Source: Pseudomicrostroma phylloplanum (taxonomy: Eukaryota > Basidiomycota > Exobasidiomycetes > Microstromatales). From it: 64,000 nucleotides of DNA. This document shows, in pieces, positions 23,401-32,886 of this stretch. A program made the position numbers and the translations under genes. The stretch covers positions 255,579 to 319,578 of the forward strand of contig BCHS01000001.1 of assembly GCA_039545275.1 (NCBI GenBank), written 5' to 3'. The notes under the pieces were generated by a model that was not told where the DNA came from, did not search any database, and worked only from the letters and a program-made list of their open reading frames with translations. Numbering within the stretch: the stretch's first letter is position 1; each line of letters begins with the position of its first letter.

Positions 23401-25311
23401 GCGGCCTTGACGGCGAGCTTCAGTTGGTACAGATCGACCGGGCGGCGATCGATGACAGGGATTGAGACCCGAGGGCTTCCTTGCTGCGAATGAAACTTCT
23501 GGAGCTGCTCCTGGTAGTTTTGAGTGGCACGGGCGTCTGCAGTGAGAGAATTGAGCTGTTGAACTCTTGTGCGGAAGCGGAACTTAGACTGATCGAGTAC
23601 GCAATCCATGTGCCATCCTTCAGGAGGTATAACCTTCACGATGCCGTACTTGGTACCGTTTCCACCCTCTGAAGAGCTGACCCATTCGATGTACTTCATC
23701 GGATTGGCAAATTCTTCCCAGGTAGGACGGAATGTGGGTGCTTCGTCAAGCTCAAAGAGACGGGGCCTAGTTCGCGATGGTGGATGGCGAGGTGAGCTGA
23801 CATGGCTCGGAATCAAAGCCTTTGAAGCCGTCGACGACATGTCCTCGGCTGTCTGGAGTGGGATAGGATCTGTGGGTGCAACATGATGGGCTCTTCGGGC
23901 AGGATGACGATTGGGATCGGGTGGTGCGGTAAGGACCGCGCGTGGATCCGAAACTGCTGCTGACAAAGCATCAGGCGTAGCGCTACCCGACTGTGATATA
24001 ACAAGAGAGGATCTCAGTAAGTCTTGTGTTGTGGGAAGAACCTTGTGCCACACTTACCTTGTATTTGCGGTCCATGCGCTTCATGCCTCCCTCCTTCGCT
24101 GGCTGAACGTTGGCATCGTCACTCGGCAGGCCAACATTGGGAGCATAGCTCCGCGATGTGACAAACTTGGGTACTTTCTTCCGCGGTCTGCCCTTCGTAG
24201 GCGAGACTTGCGGCCCCGTAGAAGAGCCGGGAAGGCCAGCTGGTACAGCTGCCCGGGGAGCTGCAGCGCTGGCCGTCAAGGAGGCGGAAGAGAGAGCGCT
24301 AACGCCCTCACCGCTCTGGACGTTCTTCAAGGGCGACGCCAACGTTCCGCTCGCCTTCCTCTGAGGCGACGCTGAAGCGCTCATGTCTCCCCTCAGCGGC
24401 GAGGATATTGCGGAAGTAGAGCTGCCCAGCTGCTGATTGTCTTGCGGTCTGAGGGGAAGAGTTTGTACCTTGGATTGCGCTGACGCAGGTGAGGAGGTTG
24501 ATGCCGTCGGCAATGACGATGGTGGCCTCGCTGATCCTGTTGCTGTAGGAACGGCCGCGCCAGACGCCCCAGCCTTTCGAGCTTCCGCTCTTTCCCTGTG
24601 TCTTTTTTCGTCCATCGCATCCTGAGCTTTTCTGGCGGCTTCAACGACTAGAGAGATGTCAAACATCGGCTGCAAGCCAGCACCGGCACCGTCCGATTTT
24701 GACCATTTAGCATCAGGATGTGCTTTGAGAAGTTCGCGCTGGGATTGTAACATCGCCTCTTTCGATATCTCGCTTCTTCCAGTGCCCGCCAATCTACTGC
24801 CGTCGCCCGCTTTTGTACTGCTCGAGCTGCCAGTGGCGGCTGGGCTGTTACCTGCGCCGATGGAGCTGGCCGTCAGGCTTCGAGACGCCAATGAAACAAC
24901 TTGTTGGTCCCGACGTGCTTGGTCATTTGCGGGGCTGGTGGGCTGGGTGCTCGCCGTCATTGGCGGCCTCTGTGTGGCAGATGCACTTGTGCCAGCAGGA
25001 TTGGTGGCCGGTATCAAGTCGTCCTCATCGTCCGTTCCCTCTGCGTAGGAGACTCCCTGAGTGCTTCTGCGGGGTCGGGTTACCGTTGTAGAGCGTTGAC
25101 GCTGCAAAGGACTGGCGGAGGATGAGTCTGTGGAGCTGCTGGGTCGATGTCTGCGACGAATTCGAACGGTAGTGCTGCTGCGCTTGACAGGTTCGGCTCC
25201 GTTGCCCGGGTGGGGCGCCGAGTGGCCGGGTGTGCCATTTGAGCCAGAGTCGCCAGCGATGGGGGCTGCCCTGCCTGGTGTGGTACTGTGTGGTGTGTGA
25301 GACGAGGACAT
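17412..25311 (-). CDS. KDM5/Jarid1-family histone H3K4 demethylase (JmjN-ARID-PHD-JmjC-C5HC2-PHD-PHD)
   Basis: Exons 25311-24058 and 23990-17412, joined in phase 0 across a 67-nt intron (GTAAGT...CACAG); 2610 residues. Domain order: AT-hook-like KGRPRKKVPK near 373; JmjN (APTFRPTWEEFANPMKYIEW) near 505; ARID near 590-660; PHD1 (CEICLRGDNGMAMLLCDEC) near 775; JmjC near 960-1120; C5HC2 zinc finger (CSHCNCFCYLAQI) near 1190; PLU-1-like helices near 1250-1600; PHD2 near 1655; PHD3 (YCLCHRKETGDMICCDRC) near 1945; then a Pro-rich tail. Iron ligands are present: the His and Glu of WHNEDHYTYS and the His of YHSGFNHGFN. The family removes di- and trimethyl marks from H3 Lys4. Exon 1 is attached because the second open frame has no ATG before JmjN other than MSSTASK; this join is the least certain part. 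Confidence 0.9.
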
Positions 25312-25974
25312 GGCGCCTGGCTCTGTAGCAGCGAAGGCAGAGGCTACAAAGACAAGACGAGGTGATGAGCCCGACGAGGACTGAGAGGTGGGATGGGAGC
25401 GCCGAGATTGTGCAGCGGTCTTTGCCCTTCGCTTCCGTCTGTGCCCCGGTCTCCCTTTTTAGTGCGCTGATGCCGCCTGACAGCGCAGATCTCGGCAGCA
25501 GCGGGCAGAAGAGCAGAGCAGCCAGGCACGCGGGCGGCACGGCGGGGAGCCAAAGTCCCGCCAGGTGGTCCTTCGGGGCAAGGCAGCAGCACCCAGGCAA
25601 CGGTCTGCGGGGTCAGTTCAACCTTGGCGTAAAGGCAGCGTCAATCGCAAGGGGAGTAATTGCAGTCGGAGCAGTGACAGGCTGGATGGGGATACTATTT
25701 GCCGATGACAACAGTCGAGCTCATGTACGCGAAGCTCGCCATAGAGACACAGGGGAAGGGAAGGGAAAACAACCATTGCTTGACACTCGCAACAGACACA
25801 GAGGGAGAAAGGAAGAAGACTCCAATAGATCTTCGTCGGACAGCGCCAGAAGAGGCCATGAGGCTGCGTCGATGTGGGCGGACAGGACAACGAAGGAAGA
25901 ACGAGGAAGGTTCAAGAGGGCACGAGATTTGCCTTTGCCCCGGAGCTCCAGCGATCGGCGACGAGACTTTGGTT
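25312..25974. other. KDM5 upstream region
   Basis: About 660 bp between the stop of the PD-(D/E)XK gene and the KDM5 start, both on the minus strand. Overlapping short frames on both strands have no recognisable product. It likely holds the KDM5 promoter and 5' UTR. Confidence 0.5.
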
Positions 25975-27171
25975 TCAGTCTTCGGTGGTGGCGAGCCCTT
26001 GGGAGGAGACAGCCTGGCCAGCTCTGTGCAGATATGCCGCCCAGGCGGCCGAAGTGTGCTTGCGAATCCATCCTTGGTGATCCTTGATCAACCAGCCTTT
26101 GAGTCTCAGCAAGAAAGCGAGCAGACGGACCGTTCCTGGCGCTGTCTCGACGTTGAAGTCCTGCCTTGCGGAACGTCGGTAAGCGACCAGTGAGCCGGCA
26201 CCAGTCTCGTCGGTCTTGGATTGCACAAAGTAGCAACGCCAGACCGGTCCCACGGAGGTGAGGACAGCGACGACAGGATCCTCCGAACTCACGCCAGACA
26301 CGTGCCGAAGGCGCTCCAGCAAGGCCAACGCCCTAGCGGCGCCCAACAGAGCCTGAGCTTCCGCGATGTCAAAGTCACCTGTGCCTTTCTTGGCTTCATA
26401 AATGAGCCCGGGGAAAACGACATCGGATCGGTGGCCGCTTGCTGGGCTGAAACAGAATGAGGAGGCTTGGTTGGCTCTCATAGCATCGAGAGCAATCCAC
26501 GACAGCGGGTCCCAGGCTGCCAGCCCCTTGGTCACTTTGTCCGTGGCCAGGCCAATGCCCCAAGCAAAGTCGGGTTTCGGATTGCCCAAGTTGCGTCCAG
26601 GCCTCTCGGGCTCCTGGTCTCTGCCTCCGGTCCATAGCTCGTCCGCCGACACAGAGATGAGACCGCTCCATGCCTCTTCTCCGAAGACGGCAATGAGGAG
26701 TGGAGTATTGATGTTGTCCATCCAGTGCCGCTGCGACCTGTCTCGGCAATACTGGATGACTTCTGGTTTGACAGAAGAGGGAATTCGGCGGAGAGCATCC
26801 TGCAAGACTGTATCGGGACCTTCTTCAACCGCCTTGCACAGGTCCGTATGACTCATGTCCTTGTACCTAGCGGGAACGTCATCCAGGGCGAAAAGCTTTT
26901 GGATCTCGTCAGGCGGAGGATGGTCCTGGCTGGTGATGATGCGATTCCTTGTGAGGGTTTCAATGGCAGATTGAGGATCCCGAAGCCAGCTCCCGCTCCC
27001 TGACGTTGTTGAGGCCATTGAGTAACTAGTGCAGGAACCGCACTCCGACTCTGTCCAGGGCCTATCACCTTCAGTGTTGAGCGACTGGGCGTGAAAGCTT
27101 GGGGAGGGCGGAGATGGCGGAGTGAGTGGTTGGGAGGGCGAGGACAAGGGCATGGCTGTCATTCGAGTCAT
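25975..27171 (-). CDS. stand-alone PD-(D/E)XK nuclease-like protein
   Basis: An intronless gene of 398 codons; possible starts are the ATGs at 27171, 27162 and 27153. The centre has the layout of the PD-(D/E)XK nuclease fold: NPKPDFAWGIGL with Asp at residue 201, then LIYEAKKG with Glu 259 and Lys 261, then a helix AEAQALLGAARALALL containing the Gln often seen in motif IV. All signature residues are intact. The N-terminus is Pro/Ser-rich; a helical segment (IPSSVKPEVIQYCRDRS) precedes the fold. Fungal genomes hold families of such proteins of unknown role, some known from selfish elements or meiotic drivers. Nothing else here marks a mobile element: no terminal repeat and no transposase. Nuclease activity and function are inferred. 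It shares a 316-bp divergent upstream region with RPT2. Confidence 0.6.
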   Translation of the reverse strand: MTRMTAMPLSSPSQPLTPPSPPSPSFHAQSLNTEGDRPWTESECGSCTSYSMASTTSGSGSWLRDPQSAIETLTRNRIITSQDHPPPDEIQKLFALDDVPARYKDMSHTDLCKAVEEGPDTVLQDALRRIPSSVKPEVIQYCRDRSQRHWMDNINTPLLIAVFGEEAWSGLISVSADELWTGGRDQEPERPGRNLGNPKPDFAWGIGLATDKVTKGLAAWDPLSWIALDAMRANQASSFCFSPASGHRSDVVFPGLIYEAKKGTGDFDIAEAQALLGAARALALLERLRHVSGVSSEDPVVAVLTSVGPVWRCYFVQSKTDETGAGSLVAYRRSARQDFNVETAPGTVRLLAFLLRLKGWLIKDHQGWIRKHTSAAWAAYLHRAGQAVSSQGLATTED

Positions 27172-27487
27172 TGGTCATAGAGGTGCTATAGCGGTCCGCC
27201 ATCTGACTTTGGCGCTACCCGCCTATTGGTGAGGTGGCAGTGACTAGGCACGACTGAAAGGCTCCGGCGCGGGCGGCATTTCTCTCGACGCGTGGCGGCG
27301 GTGGAGGCCTCGTCAGTCTGAGGCTGCCATCGCCTCTTCCGACGGGGCGCCTATTCTACCACACACCATCGCTGCCCCGCACTCATCTTGGACTGAATAC
27401 ACCTACCTCTCTCCATTGATTCGCATCCAAGTAGACAGTCACAAACCACACTTCTGACACAAAGCACAGCCATACTCGACCCTCACC
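27172..27487. promoter_or_regulatory. divergent promoter region, PD-(D/E)XK gene / RPT2
   Basis: This 316-bp stretch separates the two start codons. It contains an inverted CCAAT box (ATTGG at 27225-27229). Pyrimidine-rich sequence precedes the RPT2 ATG, which sits in the context CACCATGG. Regulatory use is inferred from position only. Confidence 0.45.
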
Positions 27488-29075
27488 ATGGTGAGTGGCT
27501 CAACGTCTCCATTGCTAGCCACCTCGTACTGGGCGCTCACTGACCTCCCCATTGCTCACCTCACCTCTCATTGAAAGGGTCAAGCTCCCAGTGGTAACGC
27601 TGGTCGTGGTGGAAAGGGTGGAGACAAGGACAAGGTGCGTACAACGAGCTTGAGAAGATACTGCCATGTCTATGCGCTCCTCTTTGCTCATCACGCCTGG
27701 CTTCTCTTGTCGCCTCCTCCTCCCCAACAGAAGAAGGATCAGCAGAAGAAGTGGGAGCCGCCTCTTCCGACTCGGGTTGGCAAGAAGAAGAGCAAAGGCC
27801 CTGCTTCGGCAAGCAAGCTACCACAAGTGTACCCCAACTCACGTTGCAGGCTGAAGTTGCTAAAGCTAGAGCGAATCAAGGACCATCTCTTGCTGGAGGA
27901 GGAATTTGTGCAGAACCAGGAGAGGCTCAAGCCTCAGGAGGACAAGGATGCAGAGGAGCGCACAAAGGTGGACGACCTGCGAGGTAGCCCGATGAGCGTT
28001 GGTACCCTCGAGGAGATCATCGACGACGAGCATGCCATTGTCAGCAGTGCTACGGGCCCAGAGTACTACGTCCCCATCATGAGCTTCGTGGACAAGGATA
28101 TGCTAGAGCCGGGCTGTCAGGTGCTGCTTCACAACCACGGTCACGCTATCGTGGGAGTGTTGGCAGATGACGTGGACCCCATGGTCAGCGTGATGAAGGT
28201 GGACAAGGCCCCAACTGAGACCTACGCAGACGTTGGTGGACTTGATCAGCAGATTCAGGAAATCAAGGTGAGTGTGATGCGTCCGCCTCTCTTCCGACTG
28301 ACATCCTCAGTCTGACTTGTCCTTGCTGCTTTTGTTCGCTTCTCAGGAATCGGTGGAGCTGCCTCTCACGCATCCAGAGCTGTACGAAGAAATGGGTATT
28401 CGACCTCCGAAGGGTGTCATCCTCTATGGCCCACCGGGCACAGGAAAGACTCTACTCGCCAAGGCTGTAGCGAACCAGACCTCTGCCACCTTCCTTCGTA
28501 TGGTGGGCTCTGAGCTGATCCAGAAGTATCTGGGAGATGGACCGAAGCTCGTCCGCGAGCTCTTCCGGGTGGCAGACGAGAATGCTCCGACCATCATCTT
28601 CCTCGACGAGATCGATGCCATCGGATCGAAGCGTTACGATGCTTCATCATCAGGAGAGCGAGAGATCCAGAGGACGCTTCTGGAGTTGCTCAATCAGATG
28701 GACGGTTTCGACACGAGGAACGATGTCAAGGTCATCATGGCCACGAACAAGATCGAAAACCTGGACCCTGCCCTAATCAGGCCAGGACGAATCGATCGAA
28801 AGATCGAGTTCCCGCTGCCGGACCACAAGATCAAGATGTCGATTCTGAGGATCCACACCTCAAGGATGAACCTGGCGTCGGACGTCGATCTCGAGCAGCT
28901 CATCTCTGAGAACGACGGGCTGTCGGGCGCCGACATCAAGGCATTGGCCACAGAGGCGGGACTGTTGGCATTGAGGGAGAGGAGGATGCAGGTGACAAAG
29001 AAGGACCTGGACAGCGCAAAGGAGAGGGTGTTGGCCAGGAACGAGGACCAGGGTCCTGCTGGTCTCTACTTGTAG
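27488..29075 (+). CDS. RPT2: 26S proteasome regulatory subunit 4, AAA-ATPase Rpt2
   Basis: Four coding exons: 27488-27490 (ATG only), 27578-27634, 27731-28267 and 28347-29075, all in phase 0; 441 residues (yeast 437). Rpt2 is one of six ATPases of the proteasome base ring; it unfolds substrates and opens the 20S gate. Visible: N-terminal MGQAPSG, the conserved N-myristoylation start of Rpt2; an N-terminal coiled coil ([20 protein letters not shown]); the OB-fold region; Walker A GPPGTGKT; Walker [12 protein letters not shown]; the second region of homology [20 protein letters not shown]; and a C-terminal GLYL matching the HbYX-type tail that docks in the 20S ring. The first exon carries only the start codon, so the acceptor at 27576-27577 decides Gly2 and thus myristoylation. 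The orthologue assignment is secure. Confidence 0.97.
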
Positions 29076-29749
29076 CTGGAGGGCGAAGCCCATCCCATCC
29101 CGACCCAATGTTAGAGCCCATTGTATACTTGTTCCTTGGCGTGAGCCGACCTCTATGGTCCAACGCCTGCTCGCCTGCCTCTGCTCTCAGAATCAGCCCC
29201 AACCCACACCCCTCACAACATCGCTCGGGCGAACGCTCGCAGGCACGCACGGACGCACAGTCGCACAGTCCTCCCCAGAACGACCTTTCGCGCTTCAGAC
29301 CCGGGATGAGAAGGTAAATCAGGATGGCATGCCTTTGACAATTGGCCAGATCGAGCAATGGCCTGAAATGGGTCACAGCCAGACAGCCAGACGGCCCAGA
29401 AAGGGAGGAGGGGTAATCAAAACGACGGTACAATCAGGAGCGCTACAAGGTTGTGGAGGATACGATGAAAGGCAGGGAAAGCGGAGAGGGATCGGGTGGG
29501 GGTGGTGCAATGGCGAAAAGGAGGGAGGGGGAGCAACAGGGATGAAGAGGTTCGGCCACGCACAGGCAGGCCAGTGGGCGGGCCAGAAGTGAAGGAGGCG
29601 CTGAAGAGCCCATACCTAGGCCCTTCCGATCAGCGCCGTTCCATCACTCTTTGCCCTTCCATCTTTTCCATTTACCTGCTTGAACCCTGCCCCTTCCTCA
29701 TACTCCCCTTGCCCTTATAAGTGCAAGCAAGGCAATTTCCTCGAGCACT
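29076..29749. other. convergent intergenic region, RPT2 / GPI-anchored protein
   Basis: About 670 bp between two stop codons on opposite strands. It is G/A-rich on the plus strand around 29380-29600. It has overlapping frames without a convincing start or family match. It holds the 3' ends of both genes; nothing else is recognised. Confidence 0.5.
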
Positions 29750-30630
29750 TTAGAGCATGAAGGCGCCGGCGGCAACACCGAAGACGACCATGACGGCGGG
29801 GAGTACGGCTCCGGCCTTTACGGCGGCGAAGGCTCCGCTAGCAGCGGCCGAAGTGGCAGCAGCAGCGGCAGAACTCGTGGCACCAGTTGCGGCGGCAGAC
29901 GAGGTAGCAGCCATTGCCGAGGAGCTGGCAGCCGAGAGACCCGACGAGGCACTCGAGCCAGCCTCGCTGGCCATGCTGCTTGCAGCGCTACCGGAACTGG
30001 TGGTGGTGACGCTGCCCGAGGCCTGGGCCAGCTGGGCAATGGCGCCAGAGGCCGAAGCGTAGAATTCAGAGGCAGAAGTGGTGCCCAGAGCCGAGTAGAT
30101 GACCGAAGAGACGGCAGTGTCGCCCTGCAGAGAGGAGACGAGGCTCTCGATGGGAGCGTAGTCGCTCATGCTGCCAGGGAAGACGAGGAAGAAAGAGGAG
30201 AAGTCAGACATTGAGAAGCCTCCCGTGCTTTGGCGTCGTCTTCTTCAATCTTAAGACCAGCTTGAGTTTACTCACGCAGCGGCAGAAGCGGCTCCGGCAA
30301 AGGCAGTGTTGCCAGCAACGGACTGAACCAGGGATGCGATTCCTGGGTTGGTCAGGTACGAGGTGAGGGGGTTCAGGAGACCAGTAATGGCCGCAAGGGG
30401 GCTGTCCTGTCGCCTCTCCATGGGCTAAAAGAAAGGCAGAAAGACGCCGCAAGACGGAGTGGAGGGAGTCAGTCTCAGAAAGCGCGGAGAGAGGCTCCCA
30501 ATTGGCAGCGCCGGTCATCGGAGCAAAGGAAAGCGAAACTCACAGCAGCAGTAGCCACTGGCTCGAGGGCCATGGCGGCGACGGAAGAGGCGCCGGCAAC
30601 CGCGATGGCAGCGTAAGTGAAGGCCTTCAT
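29750..30630 (-). CDS. small secreted GPI-anchored Ser/Ala-rich protein
   Basis: Exons 30630-30544, 30424-30276 and 30170-29750 give 218 residues (first junction phase 0, second phase 2). An N-terminal signal peptide (MKAFTYAAIAVAGASSVAAM) is followed by a dibasic site MERR|QD at residues 31-36, typical of Kex2 cleavage. A helical middle part (AAITGLLNPLTSYLTNP, PIESLVSSLQGDTAVSSVIYS) leads to a Ser/Ala/Thr-rich stalk from about 125 to 190. The hydrophobic end (VLPAVMVVFGVAAGAFML), with no basic residues after it, fits a GPI attachment signal. Together these predict a cell-wall or plasma-membrane surface protein. I do not recognise the family. Frame phase and consensus GT/AG sites support the joins; the second acceptor (GGCAG at 30171) is the less certain. 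Confidence 0.72.
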
Positions 30631-30852
30631 AGTGGATGAATGGATGCGAGTGGAGTGAGTACGGAGTGAGTACGGAGAGAGCAAGAGATTCCGAAGGAGT
30701 GAGATACAGAGGAGAGATATGATCAGGAAGAGGGAGGGAAGGCAATCAATGCCAGCTCATACTGCAACGTTATGAGGGAACAGGAAATGGGGCCGGAGGG
30801 GGGGGCCAGGCATGGCGGTGTCCTCCTTGGCACGGCGAGAGAAGCAGAGGAA

Positions 30853-30864
30853 GGGGGGGGGGGG
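30853..30864 (+). repeat. 12-nt homopolymeric G run
   Basis: Twelve consecutive G residues within purine-rich sequence about 220 bp upstream of the GPI-protein start. Such runs slip readily, so the exact length may be unreliable. Confidence 0.9.
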
Positions 30865-32023
30865 AGGCCGAGCGGTGGTCTGTGTGGACGGGGTATGGCG
30901 AGTGGAAGGCGGGCCAATGCCGCCAGCTTGGAGTGGTCTGCATCCAATGCATCATCCTCGCAGCTCCATCTGCCCTTGACCTCCGCTTCAAGTGGGCTAC
31001 TGCCTCCTCAGCTGGGTGGAGTCACCTGCAGTTTGCAGGGTGCAGCTGCAGCTCACCTCATCGGCGCCGAGTGCACATCGGGTTGCCTTCATTGTTCTCC
31101 CCTTCGACGGAGGGGCATGGTTAACACACGGCTTGGCGGCTGTGTCTTCCTCTGCCCATCACCCATCCTGATCACATTGTGTCTCTGATTTCGATGGGTA
31201 AAGGCGGGCTGAGCCTAATCGGGTGAAGTGCTCCGTGTCCGTGCAGACCGAGTCGCACCAGGCGCCACAGCAGGGCACACCTATTACCATCGAGCTGCAT
31301 GGAAAGAGCAGCGACTTCAGGATCCGACAAGAGGTCGAACAAACACTCTAGAGCGAGGGCGAGCAGATCCCCTTACCCTTTGCCGAGGGGAACCAGCGGA
31401 GGAAAAAAGGAAGCCATTGGGTTGGCCGAGGCGCAGAGAGTCAGCAGGGGCTGAGGACTAGTGGTGCTCCGCCTGCAAGGAGATATCGACTCAACTCCGG
31501 CAGTCCCTGCAGCTGCAGGTCAAACAGGCGAGGTGCCCGTGGCTGGAGTCTGCTGGCGCTTGCTTCCCCGCACGGTCCCGACGACAGTCTAGGCCGTCGA
31601 GCAAGAGGTCTGGCTGCTCCCCCTTCTCGCCCGTAGTGCAGTGAGAGTAAAGGTGGCCACAGCTACTTCGGGGGCGCCCACCCTCTCTCTCTCGGCCGAT
31701 CCATTGGTCTCACTTCCTCTCTCTCTTTCACACAAGTTGCTGCGAGTGCGAGTGCACCCATCCAACGGCCTCTGTATGTCAAGCGGGATGGAGCGTGGGA
31801 GGCAAAGCCATCACGGCATCGAGTGGTCAAAGTAGGCGAACAGCCCAGAATCGCCAAGCCACGCCGCCGCCATCCCCAGCCAGGGGACGCTGACGCGACG
31901 GGACGCACCTGCGCCTGACCAGCAGCAGACACATCGCTTTGCAAAGCGAGACGGTACTTGGCGTACGCCAAGCCGGATTCGGTCCTTGGATTCGTCTGAC
32001 TGATGAATTCTGTCCTTACATCG

Positions 32024-32095
32024 GCATCGGCCTTCGCATCGGCTTTAGCATCGGCTTTAGCATCGGCGTTAGCGTTGGCATTGACATTAGCATCG
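32024..32095 (-). repeat. degenerate 12-bp tandem repeat, about six units
   Basis: The plus-strand unit GCATCGGCTTTA occurs twice exactly (32036-32059), flanked by variants at 32024, 32060, 32072 and 32084. The unit length is a multiple of three. On the minus strand it reads as repeated Ala-Asp-Ala-Lys in an open frame without an ATG. Confidence 0.85.
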
Positions 32096-32886
32096 CCCTT
32101 AGCAGCAGCAGCAGCAATAGCGCCTTCGAGACGCTCGGACCCCTCCAAGGCGCCGTACGTACGCGCATGCAGGCAGGTAGACAGGTAGGCAGCGGTCCCT
32201 TTGTTCGCTCACTAGTAGAGATGCTTCCCTTTGTCCGTGCACGCTTTCCAACTTCCATTCGGTTGTAGCTCACCAACCTACCGCAATGTAGGAAGTGCCA
32301 ATTCGAGAGGTCGGAACGTCGGTCCTCGGCCCGCTCATCCAGTGTGGCTTCGACGAATCCTGCTTCTGCTCTGAGCCTCAACAGAAACGATACCTCCACT
32401 CATTGCATCCATTTTGATTTTTGTTTTCATTTCCTCAAAAAAAAGTCTCCCCGTGCCGGAGTCCTCGGAAGGAGAGACAGGTAGAAGGCAAGGAAGGCGT
32501 GAGAGCTAGAGGATACAGAGTACGACAAGTAGGGGGTGAGGAGGAGAAGGGGTTGAATGCGACACGTGTAGAGCGAGCGGGGGGGCCGAGGTGGTATGCG
32601 GAGCTGAAGGATGAGGAGAGGGGAATACAACGCGATTTTCGTACCTGACTGAGCTAGGTCCAGAAATCTGAAGCTGTGAGAAAGGAAGCCAGACGAGGAG
32701 GACAGCAGTAGTTCCTGGCAGTCTTGACTTCCTTTCTTTCTCTCTCTGCCCACCTCGTCCTGCACTTTTACCTCCTTGACCTTCGCTCGACTCAACTGTC
32801 CGCAGATACGATCTCTCCTTTCCTGGCCTTGTCTCTGGCCGACTGTTCGTCCGTGCACTTTCCTTGCCTACATTGGAGGGCTACTG

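Larger units (their letters stand above)
30631..32886. other. 2.3-kb non-coding stretch
   Basis: This region lies between the start of the GPI-protein gene and the stop of the C2H2 gene, both on the minus strand. It includes a duplicated 11-bp unit near 30655-30680, a 12-G run (30853-30864) and a degenerate 12-bp tandem repeat (32024-32095). Open frames here (for example 31663-32148 on minus) lack an ATG and a family match. It probably includes a long promoter for the GPI-protein gene; a non-coding RNA or an intron-rich small gene cannot be excluded. Confidence 0.45.

Noticed and set aside
27233..27241. GGTGGCAGT upstream of RPT2, similar to the yeast proteasome PACE element.
   Set aside because: It does not match the full GGTGGCAAA element, and Rpn4-type control is not established outside ascomycetes.
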